Source: Sphingobacterium faecale
GTDB lineage: Bacteria > Bacteroidota > Bacteroidia > Sphingobacteriales > Sphingobacteriaceae
DNA length: 64,000 nt
Reading direction: 5' to 3'
Assembly (NCBI RefSeq): GCF_016746095.1
Contig: NZ_JAERTY010000008.1
Span: forward strand, 310,001 to 374,000
Part shown: positions 43,880-52,362 of the stretch, piece by piece
Numbering within the stretch: the first letter of the stretch is position 1
How the letters are laid out: every line of letters begins with the position of its first letter
Made by a program: the position numbers and the translations under genes
Notes under the pieces: generated by a model
The model's input: only the letters and a program-made list of their open reading frames with translations
What the model was told of the DNA's origin: nothing
Database searches by the model: none

Positions 43880-45199
43880 TTACTTTACTTTTTCCTCTTT
43901 CTCTTCATTACTGACCGGTAGTGGTCTGTTGTAGCGATTTATGATCAATCGGATTCCAGAATTCTTTGTTAGGAATTTGATAGACCAGTTCACAAACGTG
44001 ATTACCTTATTACGGAATCCAAAAATAGAAACCAAGTGAACAAACATCCAGGTCAACCAAGCGATAAAACCTTTCATGTGTATTTTGCCCATATCTACGA
44101 CAGCCCTATTACGTCCTACGGTAGCCATTGAGCCTTTGTCGAAGTATTTGAAACTCTCTTCGTTAGGTTTTCCTGAAATGATATTCATAATATGTTGGGC
44201 TACATATTTTCCTTGTTGTTGAGCCGCGGGTGCTACTCCCGGAAGACCGCGCGGGGTGTCTTCTGTGATCATAGCAGAAACATCACCTATAGCATAAATG
44301 CCCTCAAAGCCTTCTACTTGACATTGTCCATTGGTGCGGATGCGATTACCTCTTTCGATATAGTCTGCATGTATGCCCTCTGGAAACTGTCCTTTTACGC
44401 CAGCGCCCCAGATTACTGTTTTAGTAGGGATGCTTTCGCCGTTGTTGAATGTGATGGTATTGCCATCGTAGCCCGTAACCTGTGTGTTGAGCATAACTTT
44501 AACGCCCAATTCTTTGAGGTAACGTTCGGCATCACGTGATGACTTTTCAGAAAGCGCTCCTAATATTTTTCCTGTTCCTTCGACCAGGTATACTTTCATT
44601 TCGTTTTCAGAAAGCTCTGGGTAGTCTTTTTTCAACATGTGCAGTTGAATTTCGGCGATAGCACCGGAAAGCTCAACTCCTGTCGGTCCACCACCTACTA
44701 CAACAAAGTTCAAGTAACGTTCGCGATCGGATATGTTTTTTCGGAGTACAGCTTCTTCTAGATTCTGTAATACATAGCTGCGGATATTCAAGGCTTCTTT
44801 GATGCTTTTCATCGGAAGCGAATATTTTTCTACTTCTGCATTACCAAAGAAATTGGATGTTGCCCCTGTGGCAATGACTAGATAATCATAGTCATATGTA
44901 CCGACTGAGGTGTGTACTTCTTTATTTTCGTTATCGATTCGTAATACTTCAGCCATCCGAAAGCGGAAATTTTGTTGTGACTTGAACATTTTACGGATAG
45001 GAAAAGAAATTGCATCATCAGCTAGTGTTCCTGTAGCGACCTGATACATCAAGGGTTGGAAAGTATGAAAATTGTTTCGATCGATCAATACGACTTCTAC
45101 CTCTTTGTCCTTAAGTTTGCGCGCAACTTCCACACCTCCAAAGCCTCCACCAATAATGATTACTCGAGGGAAAGAACGTTCTGTACGATTCAACAACAT
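43880..45199 (-). CDS. ndh: Type II NADH:quinone dehydrogenase (NDH-2)
   Basis: A 439-residue FAD enzyme that passes electrons from NADH to menaquinone at the inner membrane without proton pumping. The FAD site is VIIIGGGFGGVEVARKL; the NADH site VVVGGGPTGVELSGAI; GIYAIGDVSAM follows. A hydrophobic C-terminal helix (about 380-410, WLTWMFVHLVSIFGF) anchors it to the membrane surface. It is a single-gene unit. Confidence 0.92.
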   Translation of the reverse strand: MLLNRTERSFPRVIIIGGGFGGVEVARKLKDKEVEVVLIDRNNFHTFQPLMYQVATGTLADDAISFPIRKMFKSQQNFRFRMAEVLRIDNENKEVHTSVGTYDYDYLVIATGATSNFFGNAEVEKYSLPMKSIKEALNIRSYVLQNLEEAVLRKNISDRERYLNFVVVGGGPTGVELSGAIAEIQLHMLKKDYPELSENEMKVYLVEGTGKILGALSEKSSRDAERYLKELGVKVMLNTQVTGYDGNTITFNNGESIPTKTVIWGAGVKGQFPEGIHADYIERGNRIRTNGQCQVEGFEGIYAIGDVSAMITEDTPRGLPGVAPAAQQQGKYVAQHIMNIISGKPNEESFKYFDKGSMATVGRNRAVVDMGKIHMKGFIAWLTWMFVHLVSIFGFRNKVITFVNWSIKFLTKNSGIRLIINRYNRPLPVSNEEKEEKVK

Positions 45200-45374
45200 A
45201 TATCGTTAGTTTTATTGTTATAAATTAATGCAAATATCTTAAAAAAATATAATATTTCAATAGCAAATTTTTATTGATATCACGGTATTTTTATGATTAA
45301 AACAGTGTTGTATATTGCGTGGAGGCCTTTCTAGTTGTTTAAACAATGTTTACTTAGTGTTTTTTGTACACATT

Positions 45375-45707
45375 CTATTGTAACGCTCCTCTTAACCTAA
45401 TCGATAATCCATGGTCCTGATCTGTCAGGTGAATCTGGCAGGCTAATCTACTGTTGTCATCTGCATCCGGCAGGGTGTCTAACATATCAAGTTCTTGATC
45501 CTCAGGTTGAGCTAGGTTCTCTCCACCGGACTTAATTTCCACATGGCATGTAGCGCATAGCGCCATTCCTCCACAGGTTGCAAGGATCTCGTATTCGGAT
45601 GCTTTAAGGATTTCCATCAGGCTAAAATTAACATCCGTCGGTACTTCGATGGTCGTTGTGCTACCATCTCTGTCTTCTATTTTTATTTCGATGATGTGGT
45701 TTTCCAT
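45375..45707 (-). CDS. 2Fe-2S ferredoxin (adrenodoxin type)
   Basis: A 110-residue electron carrier. The cluster cysteines are Cys45, Cys51, Cys54 and Cys90 in CGGMALCATCHV and SRLACQIHL, the adrenodoxin/Isc-type spacing. It is 71 bases downstream of the ferredoxin reductase-like gene on the same strand, so the two probably form one electron-transfer set. A third partner such as a P450 is not visible in the window. Confidence 0.92.
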   Translation of the reverse strand: MENHIIEIKIEDRDGSTTTIEVPTDVNFSLMEILKASEYEILATCGGMALCATCHVEIKSGGENLAQPEDQELDMLDTLPDADDNSRLACQIHLTDQDHGLSIRLRGALQ

Positions 45708-45721
45708 TTTTATGTTCTATT

Positions 45722-45777
45722 GTTATCTTGTTAACATGTTATCTGGTTAACTCGTTCACTTGATAACACGTTCACTT
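45722..45777. repeat. 8-bp periodic GTTAnnnn array, copy 2
   Basis: Seven 8-base units (GTTATCTT, GTTAACAT, GTTATCTG, GTTAACTC, GTTCACTT, GATAACAC, GTTCACTT) fill the spacer between the FNR gene and the ferredoxin gene. Same period as 38786-38831. Role unknown. Confidence 0.6.
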
Positions 45778-45778
45778 T

Positions 45779-46783
45779 CTAAAATGCATGTACTCCATTG
45801 ACGGTTGTATATTTAAAACTCAATTTTTGGTCGGGGTATACATATTTAAATGCCGACTGAACCATTAGGGTAGCTTCATGATAACCGCAAAGAATCAGCT
45901 TCAGTTTGCCTGGGTAGGTGTTGATGTCACCGATGGCATAAATGCGCTCCACATTGGTTGAATAGTCAAAGGTATTTACTTCGATTGCATTCTTGTCGAT
46001 GTTGAGCCCCCAATCCGCTATTGGTCCTAATTTTGGTGTCAATCCATAGAGAGGGATCAGATAATCGGCATCCAGTAAATATTCCTCTTTACTTTTATTG
46101 GCTACTTTTACTTGAGCGAGTGATCCATTGCCATGTACGCTGAGTAGATTGTGTGAAAGTAAGAGGTCTATTTTCCCTTTCTGCGCCAGATCGTATACTT
46201 TATCTGCAGAATCCGGAGCTCCACGGAAGCTGTCGCTTCGGTGAACTAAAGTCACTTTTTTAGCAATATCGCTCAAGAATATAGTCCAATCGAGTGCCGA
46301 GTCACCGCCACCTGCAATGACGAGTGTTTTGTCGCGATAGGTTTCGGGATTTTTGACCATGTAGTCTATACCTTTGCGCTCAAAGGTATCCACACCTTCT
46401 AGTTCCGGTTTTCTAGGCTCGAAACAGCCCAAGCCTCCTGCAATTGCTATGGCTTGGCAGTGTACCTGTGTATTGTCAGAAGTGATGACGATGTAAGAGC
46501 CATCTTCTTGTTTTTCGACTTTTTCTACGCGTTCACCTAAGGTAAAGGTGGGGGCAAAGGGTCTTATCTGCTCCATCTGGTTGTCTATCAGCTCTTGTGC
46601 TTTGACGATGGGGTATCCAGGTATGTCGTATATGGGTTTGTGCGGGTATATTTCGGACAGTTGTCCACCTACCTGTGGTAATACGTCGATCAAGTGGCAG
46701 CGCATTTTCAACAAACCGGCTTCAAATACCGCAAATAGTCCAACTGGACCGGCACCTATAATGCAAATATCTGTTTGTATCAT
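45779..46783 (-). CDS. Ferredoxin-NAD(P)H reductase of thioredoxin-reductase type
   Basis: A 334-residue flavoprotein with an FAD site ICIIGAGPVGLFAVFEAGLL, an NAD(P) site LVIAGGGDSALDWTIFLS and IYAIGDINTYPGKLKL. The CxxC redox pair of thioredoxin reductase is absent, so it is a TrxR-like ferredoxin:NADP+ oxidoreductase. The ferredoxin follows on the same strand. A MarR regulator gene lies only 4 bases upstream, so the three probably make one operon. Confidence 0.9.
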   Translation of the reverse strand: MIQTDICIIGAGPVGLFAVFEAGLLKMRCHLIDVLPQVGGQLSEIYPHKPIYDIPGYPIVKAQELIDNQMEQIRPFAPTFTLGERVEKVEKQEDGSYIVITSDNTQVHCQAIAIAGGLGCFEPRKPELEGVDTFERKGIDYMVKNPETYRDKTLVIAGGGDSALDWTIFLSDIAKKVTLVHRSDSFRGAPDSADKVYDLAQKGKIDLLLSHNLLSVHGNGSLAQVKVANKSKEEYLLDADYLIPLYGLTPKLGPIADWGLNIDKNAIEVNTFDYSTNVERIYAIGDINTYPGKLKLILCGYHEATLMVQSAFKYVYPDQKLSFKYTTVNGVHAF

Positions 46784-46787
46784 AATA

Positions 46788-47225
46788 CTATTTGTGAGTT
46801 AAGTTATCGTATATAGTGTTTAATATCCTTGTGAAATGGGCAAAGTCTTCTTCATTTAGATTTTTCCATGCCTGCATACGGAAATCGGCAACTTTGGGAG
46901 CGATTTCCTGTATTTTGTATTCTCCTTTTTTTGTTATATGTAGTCGTAAAGACCTACGATCGGAAGGGTGACTGATTCGCTCAGCAAATTCTTTTTTTAT
47001 CAATAGATCGATGATTCTCGTTAATGTTGGCTGATCTTTGCCACATAGCTCGGCCATTTCCTTGTTGCTGAGGGAGGGGTTTTCGTATATGGTACGGAGG
47101 ACTATCCATTGATCTACCGTAAGGTCGAACTGTTGTTCGGCAAAGGCGGTCTGTGCATACTGTTTCACCTTTCTCGCTGTTCGATCGAGAATAAAAGAGT
47201 ATTGATTGTAACTTTCGTTTAGCAT
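46788..47225 (-). CDS. MarR-family transcriptional regulator
   Basis: A 145-residue winged-helix regulator. FDLTVDQWIVLRTIYENP, LSNKEMAELCGKDQPTLTRI and the wing KKEFAERISHPSDRRSL are typical. MarR proteins often repress a neighbouring redox or resistance operon and respond to small phenolic or oxidising ligands; the ferredoxin reductase gene begins 4 bases downstream and is the likely target, along with self-regulation. Confidence 0.9.
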   Translation of the reverse strand: MLNESYNQYSFILDRTARKVKQYAQTAFAEQQFDLTVDQWIVLRTIYENPSLSNKEMAELCGKDQPTLTRIIDLLIKKEFAERISHPSDRRSLRLHITKKGEYKIQEIAPKVADFRMQAWKNLNEEDFAHFTRILNTIYDNLTHK

Positions 47226-47311
47226 AACAATAATTAGTGTGACAAATATAATTATTGCTTTCCATAATTTAAAGAAAGTTGGTCATATGTAAGTAATAGT
47301 AGATTTACATA

Positions 47312-48052
47312 TTAGAGGTTATAAGCTGCAATGATGCCGACTGGGTTTAAGTCTTTGGAATTTAATAGGGAGGTATGGTTTCCGTATTTGGTGATATAAA
47401 GTATTGCCAGAGATACTACGATACTATTGTATTTGGTGTTGTTTACGTCATGGACGAGAGTCTGGGGATCAATTCCTTCTCCTTGTTGGCTGTATATGGG
47501 CAATTCGATTTCGTGGCTCCCGATTGTTTCAAAGTGCCTGAAACCAAAATTAAAACCTACAGTTTCTATTTTTAGAATGATATGGCTACAGTTTTTGGGT
47601 ATATGAAAATTGCGTTGTGCGTTGAGAGAAGGTAACGATATGGATGTTGTACCGTTAGACTCGAACGTGACTTGCGGATCACAATACAGGTAATCATGGA
47701 TATGGCATTTTTCATTAAATTGGAAGTCAACCAGTCGTTGAATGTTACCATCACTGACGTTAAGCATTCCGGAGTATCGTTTTCCATACCCGCGCAGCAC
47801 ACGCTGCATGTGCTGCTGTAAGCGATTGTGCATTCCACTATCGTGCATATCCAGATGTAGGGATCTGAAGGCTCGCCGTATTACTGCACCTGCTGCACTA
47901 GCGGTTCCGAAATCGGTTGCTGCGTTTTGTGTCCATTGGGTCTGCTTTAGCTTATCCGATGGTTTGGTCTGTACAACATTTTTGTTGCCTACTTTTCGAT
48001 TGACCAGATTCCCGATCTGGCCTCTCAGATATCCATTCTCTATAATCGCCAT
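47312..48052 (-). CDS. Unrecognised protein, start of the accessory block
   Basis: A 246-residue protein beginning MAIIENGYLRGQIGNLVNRK, with a Gly/Asn-rich start and a beta-rich C-terminal half (HIILKIETVGFNFGFRHFET, NSIVVSLAILYITKYG). It has no signal peptide or membrane helix. The start resembles small Bacteroidota proteins of the MAII-NG type, but I cannot assign a family. It belongs to no visible operon, with about 400 bases to the HTH gene on the left in its own direction. The open frame, reasonable codon use and clean start support a real gene. Confidence 0.65.
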   Translation of the reverse strand: MAIIENGYLRGQIGNLVNRKVGNKNVVQTKPSDKLKQTQWTQNAATDFGTASAAGAVIRRAFRSLHLDMHDSGMHNRLQQHMQRVLRGYGKRYSGMLNVSDGNIQRLVDFQFNEKCHIHDYLYCDPQVTFESNGTTSISLPSLNAQRNFHIPKNCSHIILKIETVGFNFGFRHFETIGSHEIELPIYSQQGEGIDPQTLVHDVNNTKYNSIVVSLAILYITKYGNHTSLLNSKDLNPVGIIAAYNL

Positions 48053-48303
48053 AATCTAAAGATAGCTATTTAAATGTTTGAAAAACAATATTTTGTAGCT
48101 TTTTCGGAATTGGAAAACGTGATGTATTGGCTGTTGTGAAATTTGAAATTGGTGGTGCTTTACGATTATGAAATTGGCAATTGGATATTATGTCCAAGTA
48201 CTGTAGCTATAGTATAGATAGTACTTAGATTCGGTTAAGAGAGTAACTGTGTCCGAAGTGTCTTTTAGGTGCTAGTGATTTGCTACTGACTGAGACACGC
48301 TGT

Positions 48304-48340
48304 CAACTCGGAGAGAACACGGACTCAACACGGAGAGAAC
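48304..48340. repeat. Pair of 15-bp direct repeats
   Basis: CAACTCGGAGAGAAC (48304-48318) and CAACACGGAGAGAAC (48326-48340) start exactly 22 bases apart, two helical turns. They lie in the 408-base spacer between two minus-strand genes; the rest of the spacer holds only a TTATCCG/CGGATAA hairpin (48368-48392). They could be operator half-sites or a recombination site. Confidence 0.45.
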
Positions 48341-48460
48341 GGCCTTTTGAATGGCATATGCTGTGCTTTATCCGTGGATGATTAGCGGATAAGACCACTT
48401 TGGTGAATATACGATGTTTTGTTGAATAGAATGGTGGATATTGGATCTCGTTTTAGCTTT

Positions 48461-48847
48461 TTATATTCCTCTCTTGGCATCAGCTAACTCTTTTTCTAAC
48501 CGTACGATTTTTTCGGATTGAAGTTCTTTTGTCTCTTCTAGTAGTGCTAGTTGCTTTTGTAATAAACTAATCATTGTATTTGGTTCTAATTCATGGGAGA
48601 GTAGTGGGTCTTTTAAGACATCTGTTTTGTTGGGTTTTAACATGCTGCCTTTTCCAGTCACTAGCCACTCTGCATTTAATTCTGGATAGCTTTCTAGTAT
48701 TTTGGATAAATTTATATCTGATATTCCAGATTTTTGATGCGAACGGTCTACAAAACCTTTTGCTAGGCCTGTTTTTAATAAAAAATCTTTTGGCCTAATG
48801 GATTGATTTTCAATAAAATCTATGATTCTTTTTCTAGCTGTATCCAA
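48461..48847 (-). CDS. Cro/C1-type HTH repressor
   Basis: A 128-residue DNA-binding protein. KRIIDFIENQSIRPKDFLLK and the second helix GISDINLSKILESYPELNAE give an XRE-like HTH (about residues 4-60) followed by NAEWLVTGKGSML, a motif common in phage-type repressors of Bacteroidota, and a C-terminal coiled coil (about 85-122). The likely start is TTG at 48847; no ATG is available. It diverges from the 49094-53600 cluster, and its start codon and the opposite promoter both overlap a repeated operator-like sequence, so it probably represses itself and the cluster. Confidence 0.78.
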   Translation of the reverse strand: MDTARKRIIDFIENQSIRPKDFLLKTGLAKGFVDRSHQKSGISDINLSKILESYPELNAEWLVTGKGSMLKPNKTDVLKDPLLSHELEPNTMISLLQKQLALLEETKELQSEKIVRLEKELADAKRGI

Positions 48848-48895
48848 AATATTTGATATTTATTTGTTTTTATCTAAAATATTGGTCTATCTTTG
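48841..48895 (+). promoter_or_regulatory. Forward promoter of the accessory cluster with two operator-like repeats
   Basis: TATCCAAAATATTTG (48841-48855) and TATCTAAAATATTGG (48871-48885) are exactly 30 bases apart. Between them lies TTTG (48863-48866) and after the second TATCTTTG (48888-48895) with a 21-base spacing, a consensus Bacteroidota promoter reading right. One repeat covers the TTG start of the repressor, the other sits between the -33 and -7 elements of the rightward promoter. Binding of the repressor would shut both. Confidence 0.7.
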
Positions 48896-49093
48896 TTTTG
48901 TTGATTAAGACAGTTTAACACTACACAAAACTAATAAAAAACGCGATAACTGCTATAGGTGTGTTGTCCATGTTTTGTGCATAAAAAAGATGTTTTGTTC
49001 CTGTTTTTAAATCAATGAAAGATACCCGATTATGAACTATTCCTGCCGCAGATTTGCGCGATAGGTGATAATATTAATATAAACTAATTGATT

Positions 49094-50839
49094 ATGGAAC
49101 TAAACAAAGACTTATTAATCGAACGATTGTCTTCAAAATTGGAGCTACGTGGCGTTTTCTTGTATGAAGACTGGCTTGGAGATACGCGGGTTGAACATCT
49201 CATGCTAGTGGTCAGTGCTGTAAAAGGTGTTTCACCTACTACTATGGCGCCTATAGTCAGGTTGTGTATGGTAGATATGCCCGAAATACCCTTTCATATT
49301 ATTATTGAGGGGGAGTGGTTGAATCAGTTACGCAAAGGGTCGTTGTACCATAGTTATGCCTCTTTGCCTGTACATCGTATCTACTATTCCCGACCTAAGG
49401 AGATCGATCTGTTATTAAATAAGAAAATTATCAATTCCATGGCGGAGGTGAACCAAAAGGAATATGAGAAGGCTTTAGGTTATGCGAAGGAATACTTAAG
49501 TGCGAGTAGCGAATTTGCATTGAAAGAGAAGTATGACCAAGGAGTCTTTATGCTACATCAGTATTTAGAAGTAAAGATTCGTGCTTTTTATGGGCTAATG
49601 GGGGGACAGTTTGGGAAGACACATAACCTCGAGTATATTATCAAGAAAGTCAGAAGTGCTGCTCCGTCGCTTTTGTCGATATTTGCTTATGACGTTGCTG
49701 ACGTGGAATTGTACAGGTTGCTGGATACGGCTTATAAGTCTTGTGTGAAGGGAGGTTCTACGGAGGTGTCGGTCGAACAATATGAATTTGTAAGAACGCA
49801 AAGTGTCTTTCTGGCAGAGATACTTGATGCGATGGTGGGCCGTATGATAGCGGAGGTGTCAACTTACCGCGCTCAATTGCCCACGGATAAGCCGAAGGAG
49901 GAGAAGAGGTCTGCTGTCCAAGTTGTGGAGCAGAAAGAGAATTCGAATAAGTCGCATCAGGTGGTTGTGGAGGATTTTTCGGATTTTCCTTGGCCTCAAC
50001 GATATAAAGATGATGCTAATGCGTTATTGGATGATATTTATTCGAAGCACAGACCCGAACAAATTCTTTTGGTAAATTATAGAACCGGAGGGTTGACCAA
50101 AGGAAATCCTTTTCAAGAAAAGGCGTCTAAGCCTATGGAAGAGCTTGAGATGCATTTGGTCGTGTTGATGAAGAACAGAGGGCCATTTCGTTATCGCGAG
50201 GTACGACGAGGTGTAGTTTGCGTGACTATGGTTTTTTTGAACGTTTCTTATGTCGAAAGGAGTCTTAAAGAGGGCGGACGATTTGTGAATGCGGTATGGA
50301 AGAATGGTTGGCTGTTGCGGAAGAAGGCTACGTTTGGTACGCCTTTGGGTCCTGTTGAGGTCGATTGGAAGGAGAAGGCAGACAGAATGGATACGCTGGT
50401 CTGTAACGCTGAGGCTTCTATGAAAAACATGTTGAGTTTGATAAAGGATTCTCCGATTTTAATGGATGATACGAGTTTGCTTTTATTGCATCAGTTGATC
50501 GATATGGGAGTTAAGACATATCTGAGATGTGTGGTAGGGTTTATTCCAGAAGGTGTCAATCTGCAGACGTTAATGGATTGGTGTGCTATTGCGGATACAC
50601 AGGTTATTGATTTCTTTTTCGAGTGGAATGAAGTGGAAAAGAAGGTTCTTGTTCTCGCCATAGAGTCCGAACGGGTTTGTTGGATGGGGGAGGCAAAGAA
50701 TTTTAGTTCGGAATCTAAGCAAGTTGTTCGAAAGAGGGCAGAAAGATTGATGGAGTTTTTTGTTCAACTGTGCAAGGAGTCCGTTCAATCTATGCAATCC
50801 CGTATTGTAGAGCCGATAGCTGAATCGGCAACTATTTAA
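49094..50839 (+). CDS. Large protein with two HEPN/nucleotidyltransferase-like modules
   Basis: About 581 residues from the ATG at 49094 (an in-frame TTG is two codons upstream). The first module has a degenerate nucleotidyltransferase-like start (about 15-110) and an HEPN-type helical domain (about 120-255), with GVFMLHQYLEVKIRAFYGL and GKTHNLEYIIKKVRSAAP. A low-complexity linker (about 260-310) leads to a second, diverged copy of the same order (NRTGG-type start at about 330, helical LLLLHQLIDMGVKTYL near 465). No Rx4-6H nuclease motif is clear, so RNase activity is doubtful. First gene of the 49094-53600 cluster, probably driven by the promoter at 48863-48895. Confidence 0.68.
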   Translation: MELNKDLLIERLSSKLELRGVFLYEDWLGDTRVEHLMLVVSAVKGVSPTTMAPIVRLCMVDMPEIPFHIIIEGEWLNQLRKGSLYHSYASLPVHRIYYSRPKEIDLLLNKKIINSMAEVNQKEYEKALGYAKEYLSASSEFALKEKYDQGVFMLHQYLEVKIRAFYGLMGGQFGKTHNLEYIIKKVRSAAPSLLSIFAYDVADVELYRLLDTAYKSCVKGGSTEVSVEQYEFVRTQSVFLAEILDAMVGRMIAEVSTYRAQLPTDKPKEEKRSAVQVVEQKENSNKSHQVVVEDFSDFPWPQRYKDDANALLDDIYSKHRPEQILLVNYRTGGLTKGNPFQEKASKPMEELEMHLVVLMKNRGPFRYREVRRGVVCVTMVFLNVSYVERSLKEGGRFVNAVWKNGWLLRKKATFGTPLGPVEVDWKEKADRMDTLVCNAEASMKNMLSLIKDSPILMDDTSLLLLHQLIDMGVKTYLRCVVGFIPEGVNLQTLMDWCAIADTQVIDFFFEWNEVEKKVLVLAIESERVCWMGEAKNFSSESKQVVRKRAERLMEFFVQLCKESVQSMQSRIVEPIAESATI

Positions 50840-50858
50840 AAACTAAACGAAAAACTAT

Positions 50859-50972
50859 ATGAAAGATACAGTAAAGACGGATGCCACAGAGGCATCTGCA
50901 GCCACCGCTTTGCCTAAGCGGAAAGCTTCTGAACCTTTTTTTTATTCAATTGGCGAGGAGAGGGTTGTTTGA
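50859..50972 (+). CDS. Possible 37-residue protein
   Basis: An ORF beginning MKDTVKTDATEASAATALPK and ending GEERVV is preceded by an A-rich start region (aaactaaacgaaaaac). It lies in the 152-base gap between the HEPN gene and the next ORF and would be co-transcribed. It is short, so coincidence is possible. No family is recognisable. Confidence 0.4.
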   Translation: MKDTVKTDATEASAATALPKRKASEPFFYSIGEERVV

Positions 50973-50991
50973 CTAATCAAAACTATAAATT

Positions 50992-51684
50992 ATGGAAAAG
51001 ATAGCAATAGGCCGTAACAGCTACGCTGGTGTGATGTATTCATCTGACTTTGTGTATTGGTACACTTACCTGAAGCGACGCATAGCAAAGGGATGGTCTT
51101 CTGAAGAATTATCCTTCTTATTGGGGAAGGCTCCTTTTTACTATAATGATTTTGAGCTGATGCATGTTGTTGGAAAGTTTTTACAAAATGAACGTATTAT
51201 GCTGGATCGGATTTATCAGGACTCTACTGTAGAGCCTATTATGCCTTCAAGGAAGTCTTATGAAACGAATGAGGAGCGTCTAATTCGGGTTAATATTGAG
51301 GAGGGAGAGTTTTATCGGGAATTTGAGCTTATTGTTCCTTGGACTTTTTTGCGTGAGGAGCGGTACAAGGATGATGGCGTATCAAAGTGTAAGAAGTATA
51401 GGCTGCCCGAGCTAAGATTTAAGGAATGGTTTTTAGAAGAAAGTCTAGAAATGGTTTCGGATGCGACCATCGATATTCGTAATAAGCTAAATAGATTTCT
51501 CGATAACAGAGGTCTAAAGGACGGAAAGACAGCGATGGAGTTGTTTCGAGAAGTGGAGTTTACAGGACGACATAACTTCAAGATATATCCGAGGCACCTG
51601 AAAAACGGTTTGTATAATCTGATTAAGGCTGGAAAAGTGTATGTGCGGAATATGAATCAACGGTATGTGTTTTTTGAGGCTTAA
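50992..51684 (+). CDS. Unknown accessory protein with HTH-like N-terminus (paralogue A)
   Basis: A 230-residue soluble protein. The region IAKGWSSEELSFLLGKAPFY (about residues 30-52) resembles XRE-type HTH ends and is repeated in the next gene as RISRGWSAEELSFLLG. The rest is Lys/Glu/Arg-rich with a C-terminal half that looks helical (KTAMELFREVEFTGRHNFK). No known domain is certain. It precedes its paralogue by 12 bases, both in the accessory transcript. Confidence 0.6.
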   Translation: MEKIAIGRNSYAGVMYSSDFVYWYTYLKRRIAKGWSSEELSFLLGKAPFYYNDFELMHVVGKFLQNERIMLDRIYQDSTVEPIMPSRKSYETNEERLIRVNIEEGEFYREFELIVPWTFLREERYKDDGVSKCKKYRLPELRFKEWFLEESLEMVSDATIDIRNKLNRFLDNRGLKDGKTAMELFREVEFTGRHNFKIYPRHLKNGLYNLIKAGKVYVRNMNQRYVFFEA

Positions 51685-51696
51685 AGAAGAAAAAAT

Positions 51697-52353
51697 ATGG
51701 AAAAACAAATAGAACACGTTGGAGAGGGAACGTATAAAGCGACGTGTAAGCCGCAATACATAAGCTTTTTGTACTGCCTGCTTATCAGTAGGATTAGTCG
51801 TGGTTGGTCGGCTGAAGAATTATCTTTTTTGTTGGGGCAAGAAGATGATTTTATAGGTAATCTAGAACGGTTTATTGTATTTGATTATAGCGTGGACCTA
51901 TATGGGCACTTGTTGCAGATTATGCCGGAAGCGCATTTGCTGATGAGTTCCGTAAGGGAGGTCAATGAATTTAATTACAAGCATAGCATTATCATGGAAG
52001 GGCATCTGATCCGCTACCGTATGGAACAGTATGTAAATGAGTGGGAGAGTATAACTGTATTTGAACTACTAGAGGAAGATGGGGCATATCGGGATAAGGT
52101 TGCGTCAAACTCTATTAAAGAGGAGTTGAGTCAGGCCAAGGCGTATTTGGCCATGCTTATGGAAGAGGGGTATTTCAGAAGGTATATTACAGCGTTAGAG
52201 ATTTTCATGGTATTGAAAAGTGATTTCTGCAGTCATTTCCAGCCCAAGCAATTAAAAACTGAACTGGATAAATTATGGGGAAGGAAAGGTACAGCCCCCC
52301 TTAAACGAACGAAAAGACGGAGTTATGGTTATCGTTTTACCCTGCATAGATAA
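51697..52353 (+). CDS. Unknown accessory protein (paralogue B)
   Basis: A 218-residue protein sharing the motif RGWSAEELSFLLG with the gene upstream, at the same distance from the N-terminus. The C-terminal end is very basic (GRKGTAPLKRTKRRSYGYRF), so it may bind nucleic acid. The next gene begins 9 bases after its stop. Family unknown. Confidence 0.6.
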   Translation: MEKQIEHVGEGTYKATCKPQYISFLYCLLISRISRGWSAEELSFLLGQEDDFIGNLERFIVFDYSVDLYGHLLQIMPEAHLLMSSVREVNEFNYKHSIIMEGHLIRYRMEQYVNEWESITVFELLEEDGAYRDKVASNSIKEELSQAKAYLAMLMEEGYFRRYITALEIFMVLKSDFCSHFQPKQLKTELDKLWGRKGTAPLKRTKRRSYGYRFTLHR

Positions 52354-52362
52354 TTTAATAAA

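Noticed and set aside
43880..47225. A P450-type or Isc-type electron-transfer system
   Set aside because: A ferredoxin and a ferredoxin reductase are present but neither a P450 nor isc/suf genes are in the window, so no particular pathway can be claimed.
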